Source: Gordionus sp. m RMFG-2023
Taxonomy: Eukaryota > Nematomorpha > Gordioida > Chordodea > Parachordodidae
Assembly: GCF_954871325.1 (NCBI RefSeq)
Contig: NC_088777.1
Location: 47,345,366-47,409,365 of the forward strand
Direction of reading: 5' to 3'
DNA length: 64,000 nucleotides
A program made the translations under genes and the position numbers. Of this stretch, positions 1 to 28,959 are shown piece by piece (positions within the stretch are counted from its first letter, which is position 1; each line of letters opens with the position of its first letter). The notes beneath the pieces were generated by a model. That model had not been told where the DNA came from. It saw nothing but the letters and a program-made list of their open reading frames with translations, and ran no database searches.

Positions 1-35
1 AAAAAAAGGTTTTAACATAGCCAAAAGCTTGCAAT

Positions 36-176
36 TAGTGTTGTTAAACTGCTCGATCTAGACTAACACAATATTTTAACCAAAATTATTATGCAAGCCT
101 GGAGATTTTGATCATAGAGTGTAGAAAATATTGGACATCTATTAACGAAATCTCGATGCTTGGGTTAGCCCACACC
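36..176. mobile_element. truncated hAT MITE, TAGTGTTGTT family
   Basis: The left end reads TAGTGTTGTTAAACTGCTCG, matching the terminal repeat of the complete copies at 14569, 27460 and 52505. The internal parts (an ...ATATTTTAACC... arm and an AAATCTCGATGCTTGGG arm) follow in the same order. The expected right terminal repeat is absent, so this is a fragment. Confidence 0.7.
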
Positions 177-842
177 CATAAAAATACAACATTACCTCAA
201 TAAAGAAGGCAGAAATATAATTAATATTTAATTTTGAATTATATAGCATATTTAATAATATTAATATATAATAATACCTAGACTGATGATGCATTCAAAG
301 CGTAGTTGAATTCAAATCAGCTGGACTCGCCATTTTGGTGATCCATCTAGTAATTATTCTCGTAAATTGATAACTCGATTCCTTATCATCTCGATGATCA
401 GACCCTTCTTTAATAAAGTTTGCGTCAGGACATAGGAATGAATTGGCCTCTCATTTAAAATTTTTAATAATGGTATGGGTAATCAAAATGGCGCCCCCCA
501 GCTATTTTCATCGATGTACACTTTTAATGAATGCATCGCCAGTCTAGGTATTATTAATTATTATATGTCATTGAGCGTATTAGAATATCAAAAAAAAAAT
601 TGTCTTAGGAGACCTCCGTTAATATTATACGCGCATCGAAAGAATATTTTTTTCAAGCAAATAATAGGCTAAAATTTATAATATTAGACTCTAGAGTTAA
701 TGCAATTCATTTTAAATTTTACCTCTACTTGAGTTAGAAAAAAAACACCCAGCCAATGAGCGCTGGCTTATAACAATGAAAGATGCCTTATATTAATATT
801 TTAAAAGTGTTTATAAAAACTTGATTCTTTTAAAATGTAGAT
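177..842. other. AT-rich intergenic DNA, nothing recognised
   Basis: The open frame near 475-672 has no recognisable domain and shows the low-complexity codon use of the surrounding DNA. I see no gene, RNA or structured repeat here. Confidence 0.6.
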
Positions 843-1067
843 CAGAAACCTGCAGGCCTGGCCATAAACGTGTCGGCCCGTATTTTGATTTTTTTTTAAA
901 TATACCCGGGCTGGGCCGTAACCTAATATTTTAAATCGTCATTCATTAAGAAGCTATAAAAATTAAAAATAAATAAAATATATTTGAAAAAAAAATCAGG
1001 ATGGGGCCGAAATTTTTGTTAATACGGGCCGGGCCGTGGCAAATTGTACCACCTCTGCATGTCTCTG
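843..1067. mobile_element. GGGCC-rich hAT-like MITE
   Basis: The ends are imperfect inverted repeats: CAGAAACCTGCAGGCC on the left, and on the right the complement of CAGAGACATGCAGAGG. Clusters of GGCCCG/CGGGCC lie just inside them. The ends match the element at 14878-15022, which has a clean 8-bp target duplication. No target duplication is convincing here. Confidence 0.65.
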
Positions 1068-1260
1068 ATAAATTAGCCATGTTAATGTAAAACTACTGAA
1101 TAGAAAATTTATAAATATTATTCTTTCGAACAATTTATGTACTTTTTTGAATAAATATTAGTTGATATTTAAAAATAAAATAATTGTTGTTCGAATACGG
1201 ATAATAACGATGAAATAAAAAAAATATAAATATAGAATATATAAAATAAAATAGAATCCG

Positions 1261-1571
1261 ATTCAAATATCGTTAGAATGCCCTCACGGTTCGAACAAGC
1301 TTCGGGTCAAATATTTTTTAAAAAATTCGGGCCGAGTCGGATGGAACTTTGAATTTTTTTTAAAAATATATCTAAATTTATCAATTTTATGTTGATTTTT
1401 TTTTATGTAAAATAAAATTTTATTTATCGAAACTAGACGCCATATGACATGTATCTTTTATTTCGAGTAATTATAAATTTTAAAAAAAATAAAATAATTA
1501 CTATATGTAAATAAATTCGGGTTCGGGGCAGGGCGGACTTGAAAAATTAGGCCCGATGCAGATCACTAGTA
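1261..1571. repeat. GGGCC/GCAGATCACTAG repeat fragment
   Basis: Carries the internal motifs of the GGGCC MITEs (TTCGGGCCGAGTCGG, GGCAGGGCGGAC) and the right-end signature GATGCAGATCACTAG, also seen near 3645 and 53670. A left terminal repeat was not identified. Confidence 0.5.
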
Positions 1572-2475
1572 GCCTTTATACGAAGTCTATAATAACCGAC
1601 GCGTTAATAATTATTTGCAATCGAAATTTTTTTCATTCTAAGGCCTTGTTTATAGTAAACGCGAATTACATCAATGTCGCAACGATAGTATAGTTGTTAA
1701 TAAATTTTTTTTAATAATTATTTCCTAAATTTACGAATCGCTTGAGCGACATTCCTGGTATTTCGCACTTAATATAAATGAGGCATCAGTCCTCACCTAA
1801 TTAACTTTTCCTACAAATGCGGCCATCAAATTTTTCCAAATAAGGGTTATAAAAGGTTACATTACAACATCAAGCGATTTAGATATAATAATAATATAAA
1901 TGGAAGTCAAATTATAAAAGTTTTAACAAAAATACAAAGGATATAATAATTAAATTTTTATTACTTTTATAATTATCGGAATGTCTTTGAATTTTTGATG
2001 TTCCAGGAAAACGTGCTTTTAATTTACTAAAATATTTAATATTATACTATATAAAATAAATTAAGTAAATATTACAAGGGCTTAAAAATTATTTTTTAAA
2101 TATAATACAAATATGATGCAATTTTATTTTATTTTATTTTATTTGTTTGTTTTTTTTTTGTTTTAAAAAAAAAAATTATTTTTAAGTTTATTTTTATAAC
2201 AAAATATATGAATTATTATTGCTCTTTCTCCTGTGCTGCTGGCCTTGCTGGCTGTTTTTCTTAATAATTTATAAAAAATAATTATGTATATATGGCTATT
2301 ATTATTTATTTTTAAAATGTAATTTAAAATTAATATTTTTTATTTTATTTAATTTCATTCATATTCATATAAAATTTATTCGCGAACAGTGCTCATTTGA
2401 CTCCTCTAAGTCCATGACGCGAAGATCACCCTTGATCAAGCTCACCTCTCTAAGTCAATGAGATTTATCACCTAC
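1572..2475. other. AT-rich intergenic DNA
   Basis: Mostly A/T-rich low-complexity sequence. A short stretch near 1634-1690 (TATAGTAAACGCGA) recurs near 41750, and inverted near 28815, suggesting an old dispersed repeat. No gene is visible. Confidence 0.5.
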
Positions 2476-3065
2476 TAGAGGTCTGCATTGAACCGGTTTT
2501 TAGCCCACCTGCCAATCTAAGTGTGCGGGTGGGTAAAGAACGGGCGGGCAGGTTGAAAAATTGACAACTCATATTTTATTTAAGTAAACATTAAAAAAAA
2601 ATATGCTCCCTGAAATTTAAACATTTTTAATACCTAAGTACCGTCAACTGAGGATGTTGTCGTAGGAAGAAATTAATTAGGTAAAAATTATATAGAAAAC
2701 ATGTTGGATTTGATTTATAGGGAAGAATATAACATCAACGTGGATGGAAATCTGATTTTACCCATTTCCCCAAAAATAAAGGGAATTCAATTAAAGATCA
2801 TTAATAAATGCAATGTTCGAAATGGATATCATCCACGTTAAAATTAAACAACAACAGATGAGAAAATGTGGCTGTTGCAGAGGAGAACACAATATTTTTT
2901 TAGCCTAAGGACGGGTGGACATGTAAAGAATTTTAGGGCTAAAAAGGGGGTGGGAGAGTATATTTTTTATAAATTATGGGCGGATTGGACGGGGGGGGTT
3001 AAATTTTTAAAAAATATTGAACGGGCCGGGTTATGGACTAAAAATCCGCCCATTGCAGACCTCTA
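2476..3065. mobile_element. complete 590-bp non-autonomous hAT-like element
   Basis: Left end TAGAGGTCTGCATTG and right end TGCAGACCTCTA form terminal inverted repeats. They are flanked by a perfect 8-bp direct repeat, TCACCTAC, at 2468-2475 and 3066-3073. Subterminal DNA is rich in GGGCGG/GGGCCGG. An 8-bp target duplication with a TAG-type terminus is the hAT hallmark. There is no transposase; an open frame from 2866 is incidental. Confidence 0.88.
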
Positions 3066-3073
3066 TCACCTAC

Positions 3074-5566
3074 CTTCTTCGACTCCCATTCCAAATCAAT
3101 TAATTTAAAAAAAAAGAAGATCGGAATATAAAATAATCTCTCCCCCCCCCTCTAATTTAAATTACTATATGTCACAACCCCTGATGACGAAAATATAAAA
3201 TGTTTAGTACTGTCCGCCATTAAAAAAAAATTTTTTTTTAAATTTATTTTGATGATCCGATGCATTTTTTAAAAAAAATTGATTGTTGATGATGTTATTA
3301 TTTTAATTTAAAGCCTTTTGGATTTTATTTTCAAAAATGAAAAAAAAAATCCCTTTATCACCTTTATCTTATAAAATAAATATGACAGAGTTTTTATATT
3401 CTCACTAAAATGTTCTATCTTAAATTTTATTTTGATTTTATATATTCTCTCCATCTTAACGTGGCCACTACAAACAATGTATTGAATCGAGGCTAATATT
3501 TTTCGGGCCGGGTCGGGCGGACAAATACTTTTAATTTTGAATCGGGGTTTTCGGGACAAAAAACGTTAGAAAAAGGGTCACGCAAAACAAATTTTTAACG
3601 GGCAGGTCCGGACTTATAAAAATTAGGTCCACTGCAGATCACTAGTTATGATCATGAATATTTCATTTATATTGTGTAAGATGAAATTTAGAATCTTTAT
3701 TAATAATTAATAGACATTAGTTGACAGAAAAGTTTGGACTTCTAATTACCAAAATCTCAATTTGGTTTAAAATTTTAGTTGAACCGTTTTTTAAAAATAG
3801 ACCCCAAATCGGGCCCTTTTAAACACCCAATAAACATTATTTAATAAATATTCAGAAGAATGAATAAGAAAAAAAGAAAAACAAATTAATAATCGAGTCG
3901 CCACTAATTCTTATAAAAAAAATATATATAACTTTTTAAAAGGTTGGGTCAACTGCCAAATAAGATATAATTTTATGCGCGAGTATCTTATTATTCTTAA
4001 AAATCCGGACTGGGTTATGAACGATATGGGACAGATTCGATTGTATTTTTTATAAGACATTCATATCGGTCCCTATCCTATTTCGATCCAATATATCTGA
4101 CGAACGACCCTAAAAAAAATTATTCGATCTTCTAATGGATACTGAAAATGTACGATGACTAGAATACCTCCACATGAGGTTTACCTCCGAGATTGTTATT
4201 CAGAAATTGATTCATCATCCTTCCCCCTTCCCTCCTCCCCAGACTTATGTTTAAAGGCTTTTCATATTCACTCATTTAGAAATTAATCGGTAAAACCATA
4301 GACGTTAAATTAGGCGTAATTTGTTTTTAGGGTTTATAATAATCGTTAATCGAGAAATGCAGATTACGATTTACGAACCTAAATAACGCCCTTTATTCTT
4401 TGGAATTCATATTGGAAAAGCAAATAAGAACTAAAATATTATTTTTAAACGTCAACCATTATTATGGGTTCTCGATAATACATTCTCTACATTAATATGG
4501 TGTGGAGGGGGGGGGGGTAGAAACACCTTACCTTCAAATATCTTTGATGGGGTAGATAGCATGTTCCCGTAAATTTGGGAGTAGAGATGCAAATCTCAGT
4601 ATTACCAACAATTTTCTCTCTGATATATAATACACTGTCTTTATTTACCTGGAGAAACGTAGGATAAGAAGATTCAGTAAGAATAAATAATTATATTAGT
4701 TGGAAAGATTTGCAAGTATAGTACAGATTAGTGCGGAAGCTTTTTGGAATTAAGCCCCAATTTTACCAAAGTGCTCTAGCATTCAAAATGTTTATCCATA
4801 TTTAAAATTTAAAAAATGGATAAATGTATTATTTCAAAATAATATATTAGTTTTAAGTTTGAACCTTCTGCTTCAAATTAGATATATTTATTAAGATTTC
4901 TGCCCTTATAACACTTGTTTTTATGTTTTACATAATTCTAATAGAGTTATTATTTCTTTCAGATAGATTTCGTACCCTTAAAAATAAATTATTGTTTACA
5001 TATTATTTGTTATTAGAAAGTTCATATTAAAAAAAAGGTGAAAAACAAGGTATGCATTTATGATATATAGTATAGAGAAAATATCAATTAACAACGTAGA
5101 TAGAAAAAAAAATTATTTTAAAAAATCGTATAGAACTTAAATCCAAACTTCTAGAAACCAGTTCTTTCTATTACTCCTCCCAGATAACGAGGGTTCAGTA
5201 AAGCTAAACATTTTAATCAAAAATACTTCGGATTAAAATTTAGAAAAATATATTAGTAAACCTGATCTAAATTTCTCGAATATTCAGGTACTTATTTAAT
5301 AATAACAAAAAATTCACAAAATAATAATTTTTAAAAAAAATTAACTATTAGTTTTTTAAATTATAAAAGCTTTTATTAATGAATGAGTATTATTTTATTT
5401 AATACATTTATAATTACGAAAATCTTTAAAACAAATTTATTATTAACATATATCTATATTCAATATAAAAATATATAATTAAAAGAAGTTTTTTTTAAAA
5501 AAAAGATATATATTTAGGTATGGTCGGCGGGGCTTAATGACCCATGTATGGATATGCAGTATAATG
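3074..5566. other. intergenic DNA with repeat fragments
   Basis: 3450-3655 is a GGGCC-type fragment ending in GCAGATCACTAG. 3940-4110 holds a weak inverted pair (GATATGGGACAG and a partly complementary CGGTCCCTATCC), possibly a decayed MITE. A short poly-G run lies at 4506-4517. The rest shows no gene or RNA that I can support. Confidence 0.5.
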
Positions 5567-5574
5567 AAAATCAA

Positions 5575-6611
5575 TAGTGTTGTAACGAAGTTCGTTTTTT
5601 TGAAAAAAGGTGATGAACGGCGTTCCTTTTTTTTTGACGAACTTTGAACGTGAACGCGTTCCTTTTCTTTGATGAACGCGTTCAATTTTACGTTCGTTCA
5701 ATTTTATAAACACTTTTTATTTTTATTTATTTGAAAAATTAATATTAATCCGCATTTTTTAACAAAAAAGTCTTATATTTTTATTTATTTGAAAAATTAA
5801 TATTTAATCCAATTTTTTAACAAAAAAGTCTTATATTTTTTAATCAGCTGTTTTTACTTTTTCCTCTTTCATATTGCAATTAACGTACCATAACGTGCTA
5901 CTGCTAGAGAAGATAAGATTAAAGTTTATTAATTTGAATATTTTATATTTTAATTTAATAGATTAGCATATGCATGGATATAAATATTTCATCATCAGAT
6001 TCTGAAAATCAAAATTCAATATTAGATGAATTAGAATTACCATGGCCCAAATATCAAAAATATTTCACTGTTTTAAAATCAAAAGGTAATTCAATAGTTA
6101 CCAAATGTAAAATGTGTCCAAAAAGTATTATATCAGTGTCAACATCTTCAAGCTCCAATTTAAAAAGACATCTGATTGTAACATTAATTATTTTATATTA
6201 TATAATATGTATAACTATATAGCCAGTTAATAATTTATTTTAATTGTTCTAAGTAAAAATAATTACATAATATATATATAGTTAATTATAATAAGGCATT
6301 TTAATATTAGTCTTTAAGAAAAAAAATTTATAAATTTATTTTTTTATCGCTCTATTGTATTTATAATTATATTATCAAAATAAAACTATTATTTTTTTAT
6401 CATGGCTAATATATTGTGTTGAAAAATATAAGGCATTTATTTATATTAAATTAAATTTAAAAAAAAATTTATAAAATTTTGAACGCATGAACGCGTTCAT
6501 GAACTTAGAACGCGTTCCTTTTTTTGAATTTGAACGTGAACGCGTTCGATTTTTGTCAATGAACGTTGAACGCGAACGCGTTCGATTTTTTTAAAAATGT
6601 TTACAGCACTA
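5575..6611 (+). mobile_element. non-autonomous hAT element keeping a BED exon
   Basis: Termini TAGTGTTGTAACG and CAGCACTA (complement TAGTGCTGTAAAC) are imperfect inverted repeats, flanked by a perfect 8-bp target duplication AAAATCAA at 5567-5574 and 6612-6619. Both subterminal regions carry repeated GAACGCGTTC and GAACGTGAACGCGTTC motifs, typical of transposase-binding clusters. The only coding content is a BED zinc-finger exon at 5974; the catalytic domain is missing. Internal deletion of a larger hAT is the simplest origin. Confidence 0.9.
5974..6222 (+). CDS. orphan BED-type zinc-finger exon of a hAT element
   Basis: The frame begins with an acidic Ser/Asn-rich lead. Next comes a BED finger: an aromatic start (LPWPKYQKYF), a Cys-x2-Cys pair in KCKMCPK, then SSSSNLKRHL giving the His ligand region. 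BED fingers bind DNA at the N-terminus of hAT transposases, and the nearby full hAT (- strand, 13.7-13.9 kb) has the same layout (LPWPIYRAYF, KCLPC, IVKHI). Coding similarity ends soon after the RHL motif, where an intron would start; the remaining codons are low-complexity. It is unlikely to be a host gene, because it lies wholly inside the element at 5575-6611. Whether it makes a short DNA-binding protein cannot be told. Confidence 0.7.
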   Translation: MDINISSSDSENQNSILDELELPWPKYQKYFTVLKSKGNSIVTKCKMCPKSIISVSTSSSSNLKRHLIVTLIILYYIICITI

Positions 6612-6619
6612 AAAATCAA

Positions 6620-8349
6620 TTGTTAAAAAAAATATATAAAATTTACAAAAAGAATTATATCAAAAAAATATATAAATTAAAAAAAATTAACAGAGAAAAA
6701 GAAAAGAAATAATAATTATTATTAATTATAAATTTACGGAATATAATCAATTTAATTCATACAGAAATTTGTAATTGAGAAAAGAAAAAAGAAAAAAATT
6801 TTATATATCAGAATCGCGAATATAGATGTCTTAATTCGAGAAGGAAGGAAAAAAAACTCTAAATAATTAAGGGAGGAGGAAAAAGAACTAGATTATTTCG
6901 GCTGCTCAGCATATGAATCTGAATTTCTATGAGTTAACGTAAGTAGACGCCTTCTTTTGAGTCTCCTGATTTAGTTCTTAAGGCTCTGCCAGGATTTTTA
7001 ATTAGGTTAAGAGCCTGGCTCCCGAAGAATGTTAAGAGTTATGGTGACAATTGGTACGAATTTATATTCATCAGGAATATCCACATATTTGTTTTAAAAT
7101 CTTCTGAGTATTTTAAAATGTCCTTATTGATATTGGAGGGTAAGAGGGGGTCAAAAAATAGGATTAATAAAATTATTATTATTTTCCAAGGCGGTGTACA
7201 AAATATCAAAACAAATTGGATTCGCAAAATTTTATAACTTTATTGAAAGCTCAAATATAATTCTAAAAAATTTAAAAAAATTTATACTACGATTTCATTA
7301 AAATTTTACAACTTCTGAAATTTTTAAAACTTTTCCTAATTATAAAAAAGATTTTGAACATAGCCTAAAAAAAATGATGAGAAAATGGATATATTTTTTA
7401 TTGCAAAGTTTGAAACCGGAACTAGAAAACAGGAAATTCTTAAAACCGCTATAAATCTAGGAACTGTGACTCATCTCTTAAAATTGAGCTGATGGAACCT
7501 CTGCTAATGAAAGCAGCGTCAAAATTAGCGGGAGATAGGAGCATTTAGTCTTCAAATATGAAGAGGGGAAGGGGTAGACTAGGGGCCGGATAAACTTATT
7601 GAGAAATTATCAATTAAATTTTTAGATGAAGTAAGGCAAAATATACATATGTAAAAAATACATTTTATAGTTTAATTAAAACCAAACAATATACTATAAA
7701 AATGAATTTGTCGTAAATGAAGGAAGGATTTTTTAAAATTTAATTCATATTTTAAAAAAATAACATTTTTCACTCATAATTTTAATGAAAAATCATTACA
7801 TTTGAGCCGATATTTAAAAACTTCTAACTCAGTATTTTAGCCAAAAAAAATTCCCTAAGCCTCCGGATTTAGTTTTTCGTTATCTATAAGCAATTCTAGT
7901 GCAATATTTCTCTGGATAAAAATACGCAATTAGCCGTTTTTTAAAATCGGTTAAAGTGGAATGATTTTCCATCACTAATTGTAATTAAAAACTAGAAAAA
8001 CTTGTAATTAATAAAGTGGGAATATTTCCGCCAAAGGTGGCTAATTTTTTTAGGTGGGTAGGTATAGGTTTTGAAGGGTCCAATGAATATTCTTTCAACT
8101 AGGTCTTAAAAATAAAGTAACAGACAAAAGGGTATAGAATGAACATGTTGTATGAAAGCCAAAGTTTGATTAATTGCTTATTTGAAATGATAAAATCGAG
8201 CCATAATAATGTAACTATTATTTCAAGGTAAATGATGCCTACTACCTTAAAGTATTACCTTCTAATTTGTATTTTGTTTATTTTTCATTTGGATAGGCAC
8301 CACCAAATTTATTTATAATATATATTTAAAAAATCGTGATTTTTGGAAA
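6620..8349. other. intergenic DNA with one MITE fragment
   Basis: 7803-7966 is a decayed copy of the TAGTGTTGTT hAT MITE (GAGCCGATATTTAAAAAC arm, then GTTAGCCG-like arm near 7930). 7550-7690 resembles the inner part of the CAGCGTCTACATGA elements (AGAGGGGAAGGGGTAG, then CAATTAAATTTTTAGATG). No gene was recognised. Confidence 0.5.
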
Positions 8350-8556
8350 TGGTCTGTGGCCTAGTTGGCAAGCGTAGCCTACCAATCCGATGGTCATGGG
8401 TTCGAATCCCGGCAATGATCAGGGATGATATATATAGTTTTATAATATATTAAATTATAAGGGTCTTATTAAATTTTAATAAATTTTGGTCGGTATATAG
8501 AAAATTTGGTTGGTATTTAGAAAATTGCTATATGTTGACTTAGTAGTAAGCATTAT
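8350..8556 (+). mobile_element. tRNA-derived SINE, plus-strand copy
   Basis: The 5' part has RNA polymerase III boxes: an A box in GTGGCCTAGTTGGCAAGC and a B box in GGTTCGAATCCC. The part after the tRNA-like head is shared with a second copy on the - strand at 36545-36812, including AAGGGTCTTATTAAATTT, GGTTGGTATTTAGAAAATT and ATATGTTGACTTAGTA. The shared non-tRNA body and dispersed copies make it a SINE rather than a tRNA gene. Confidence 0.8.
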
Positions 8557-8918
8557 TAACCTTATTTCAACATAATTCATGGATATCATTTACGCAAAAC
8601 ATGACAGATACCATCTGGACTCCCTCTACCATTATTTTTTCTAAAAAGGGCGAGATGTTATTATCTAAATATCTGCCCGATATCTTCGTAAAATTCTATC
8701 AATTTGTTATAGCATATAAGGAATAATGTTATATCCCCCAAAATAACGCCGTTACTAATTTTGTTACTTTCATCAATATTTGTTGTCATATTACTTTATA
8801 GAAATAGTTTTTATTATGGCTAATATATAATATATCTATATTCTGGCAGAGGCAGGCGTAGGCATTCACGATGTAAATTATTTACGGGCAAATTAATTGT
8901 TACATACATTAAAAACAT

Positions 8919-16034
<7,116 letters not shown>

Positions 16035-16044
16035 AAAAATAAAC

Positions 16045-19000
16045 TGCATTTTTACATTTATTTTTATTCTAAATATAATTAATTTTAATCTGTTCCTTTT
16101 TGTTACCTTTATAAATTTATATGTAATATTATTATAGTATAAATAATTTGTCTATAATGTAGTCTTTAAAAAATATTTTTTTTTACCGGCAACAATAAGA
16201 TTTTATTTTCTAAATAAAAAAAGAAATAGATACAAATTCATTAATTTAATATTTATATCTGCTCTCGGAGACCCGCATCGGTCAAAGCGAAATGAACACC
16301 GTCCGGCATTTTTTAGCAGATTTGAATTTAATGTAATTTTTATCCATACATATGTTTTGTGTGTTGAGTCAGAGATGCAAGGTCGTTACTCACAAAATCA
16401 TTATCGGTCGATAAATTTCTGGGGAACTCTTTGTAAGTGGGTCCCTGTTTTTACATGAGGGGGTGATGAGAGGAAGACATGAGTGAAGTCTCAAATTAGA
16501 GATGTGCCAGCTGCACGAGGGATTATAGTCAATCCATCTGTCAGATTGGGAAATTTATTCGCATAAGTTTAAAAAAATTGTATTACATTTATCATAATTC
16601 ATAAAGCATAATTTAAAATTCGGAAATTTAAAAAAAAAATTGTTTATTCAGTAGAATAAGAAGAGAATCAACAACCTTTTCGTAAGAATATCGCGAAATT
16701 TAATAATAAAATATTGAGAAAAGTGTCTATAATATTTGGGTGGATTTAAAAATAGGTCGATTGAGATTTTAGCCATAATAATGCAAGCCTTTAAGATATG
16801 GCAAATTGAGGTTCAAACCCTTCTGCAACCTATTAGCAAAATCTCCAGGATTACTATTTAACGGTTCCGACCAACAGGTTTTTGATAAATTGGAATGAAA
16901 AACATGAAAAATTATTCGTAAATTAAAAATATAAAGTATCATAATCTGTCTGCCATGTTAAAATGCTTAAAAATTATTTTATCGGTTGCTTCCCTAACTC
17001 TTTAAATAATTTTCCAAATATGCTACATTTATATGTATAAGGCTGTCAAGGCTTATTTTCCTTAAACATTGCTTCATATAAGCATTTCAGGATGCGACGG
17101 TTAACATAATCATTATGTATTTATTTTGTTTAAGCTCTTGTTACCGAATAAATAAAATATTAGCCAAAATTGGGGTTTCTATATCTAATACATACCAACC
17201 CCACTAGCCTATATCAGGTATTGGTTTATATGTAGTCATTTTAATGCTAACCATTTTTAAATATCATTTTAATATGGAACGAACTATTTATCGACACGGT
17301 ATTGCTTAATTATAATCTTTCATTTTAAAGATAATTTGAATAGACCATATTTTATTATGAATTTATTAGAATACATTTTTCAAAAATATAATATAAGCAT
17401 AGACAGGAAGATACCGTTCTCCTTTCTCGCTCAGAAACTCGCTTATTTTGTTTAATATTATTTTAAGCCAATAGAAATTCAAAATTTTTAGAAAAAAATA
17501 AGCTAAAAACCAAAATTATTCAATTATAAAAATTAGAATTTTTTTAAAGGATTTTCATAATTTGATGTGACATTATGTTTCTTCATTTCCAATCGCTAGA
17601 ATAAATATGATTATAAATAATAATTATTTCAAATCAATCAATATCATTCGCATATAATATAAAAAAAAATTATTTACAACTCCATCGTTATATTTTTATA
17701 TAAAATCTTTTCTAATTACTAAAATAATTTCACGTCATATTAATTTTTTAAATAATAAAAGTCTTAGCTTAATCCTCTCAATAATAATATTAAATACTTT
17801 CTTGAGAAGATCCTTTTGCTTAATGTGTCATCACTAGTCTGACAACATATCACTCTTCTAAGCAGCATCGAAATTTATTCAGTTAACATTAGCCATCTTC
17901 ATTTTTTTTTATTCCTATGATCTAACTCACTTCTACTACTTCTATTGTTCTTCCCTGACTTTGGCTAATGAAATAATTTTTTAATATATTTTTTTAAAAT
18001 TTCTCCTTCTGTCACTTTCCTTAAAATTAATTTTTAACCAGGAAAGGGGATCTATTTGAAACCCGTATACTTGGACAAAGTTTGTTAATGTCCTAAAGTC
18101 AATTTTAACAAATAAATTGGAAATTAAACATACCACAGCCCTTGTCATTTATTTATTGCAACAACTGTTAAGTCCATTAATTATTATATTCTCCATTGCA
18201 AAATAAATAAAGGGAGAAACAGCTTACATTTGACAATACATATCTTGGTAAGCAATATTCTCAATAAATCTCATCTAATTGGCTCACCACAGCTGATGCA
18301 AAAAAAACGAATGGAATTACACTTATATCCATCAAGGAAAGGTGGGAATTATCATGGGATTATATGTATATCCGGACTCACAGTTAAACTTAGTAGCTGT
18401 TAACCCGAGTGAAATATAGGTAACAGTTATTGTTAATAAATTTGAAAGTACAGCCTTATTTGAGGGGACATAAAATAATTTGGGTTTAGTGTTAATTCCT
18501 ATATACAAGAGTTGGTTCATGGTCTAACATCTTTAACGTAACATTTAAAATGCTAGAAAAAATATAATATTAAGAAAACTAATTAAAACAGCCTTCAAAC
18601 GCTTCCTTAAAATTTTAGAAACAGCTATCTGAAACGCTACTGTATTCAAAAATTTTGACTTTTTTAATTAGTAAACGCAAAATATCATAGTAATAACTCC
18701 TCAATAGGTTTAAACTTAAACAACGAAGAGCCTAAATAGTTTTTTTACAGCGTTATCAAAGAGCTGAGCCAAGACTAAATCCCTGCAAATTCAATTTTTA
18801 ACCTGAGGGCCTAAAATCTTTATCAATTTTTAAGCCCGAGCTTGGTCCAGAATTTTTATCAATTTTTAGGCCCAAATGCAATAAATATAATTTAAGCGCA
18901 TTTTACAAAAATAAATAAAGTAAAAATCACTAACCATAGAGAAACTCTAATAATGATTATTTATTGGTGAAAAGAAAACATCATTTCTATATATATTTTG

Positions 19001-19504
19001 GAATTTTTTTTATGCTTCTGAAGCCAGATCCTGTCCTCTAAGCGCTGAATATGCCTCTAATTACCTTTTAAAAATGTTAGGCCCAGCTTCGGGTCAACTT
19101 GCAAGGCTCTAACCAGGAATGCCCCTTAATAAGATTCTCAACTCTGCGATCTCATAATGTTTTGTTATATTTAATTTCAAATATTTTATGCACTATTTAT
19201 GAAGAGGTAGATATGTTATTTTAATTTTTTTTTAATATTAATTTATATTTTATTAGACACGAAATGATCCTATAGTTAAAAACTAGTATATTCGCTTATA
19301 ATTTTCCTGGATGAAATAATAGAAACTCTTGTTCCTAGGTTAATACTTAATAGTCCAATATTTAACAGCCTTTTAAATATCGACTTAAATAGCCAAAAAA
19401 GCAAAAAAAATAAATATTTTAAACAAAAACGAGAATAAAATATGAAAAATAGCAATCCTACCAAAATACTTAAAATAAACCAAAATAAGATCAAATATAG
19501 TCAG
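16045..19504. other. intergenic DNA with repeat fragments
   Basis: 16745-16872 is a decayed TAGTGTTGTT MITE (GATTTTAGCC arm, then AAAATCTCCAGG). 18775-18890 has two GGCCC-type blocks (AGGGCCTAAAATC, TTTTTAGGCCC) and a related block lies near 19080. 18090-18310 is described separately. No gene was recognised in the rest; long open frames near 18332 and 19276 on the - strand look like chance. Confidence 0.5.
18090..18310 (-). repeat. sequence shared with 42.3 and 43.05 kb (arm of inverted duplication)
   Basis: Read on the - strand it contains TTATTGAGAATATTGC and, about 60 bp on, TTTGCAATGGAGAATATAAT. The same two blocks, in the same order and at similar spacing, occur on the + strand at 42335-42440 and 43045-43110. 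Position and orientation fit the inverted duplication carrying the EGF genes, about 1.6 kb beyond their last exons. Function unknown; possibly a decayed exon or untranslated region. Confidence 0.55.
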
Positions 19505-19635
19505 TAGGGGAGGCACAGGGGCTCCAGCCCTCTAAAAAATTTGAAACTTTCTAAAAAAAGAGTAATTTTCAAAATAATTTTAAAATTTTTTTTAAGCCCC
19601 TTGAGATTGTAAAGGCTAGTGGACGCCCCTTTTTT
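19505..19635. mobile_element. short MITE related to the CAGTGGCG element
   Basis: Begins CAGTAGGGGAGGCACAGGGG and ends GAGATTGTAAAGGCTAGTGG then ACGCCCCTT. These are the two ends of the 2.2-kb element at 31252-33436 with almost all the interior gone. No clear target duplication. Confidence 0.6.
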
Positions 19636-19922
19636 TTAGCCTATACTAAAAAGAAATTAAATATCCAAATTAAGCCGACCTTAGGACACAACCCTAACAA
19701 CTGATTTTGATATTAATATTTGAATAACCGATTATTTATTATAAATTATTCAAAATAAATATTTATTCTCTTTAGTAAAACCAAGGGAAACTTAGGAGAC
19801 CAGATATACTAATATTTTAAAAAAAAAAATTAGTTGGACTCTATCACATCGTAAAATGGGAAATCCCCAAAGCGAAGATGTTTAACTCGAATAATTAAAT
19901 ATCAACGTCGATTTGAAAATTC

Positions 19923-28957
<9,035 letters not shown>

Positions 28958-28959
28958 CT

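Noticed and set aside
2866-3108. An 80-codon gene on the + strand
   Set aside because: It lies mostly inside the hAT-like element 2476-3065, crosses its right end, and has no protein character.
8350-8430. A functional tRNA gene on the + strand
   Set aside because: A and B boxes are present, but a paired acceptor stem is not evident, and the sequence after the tRNA-like part is shared with a second copy at 36.5 kb, which fits a SINE.
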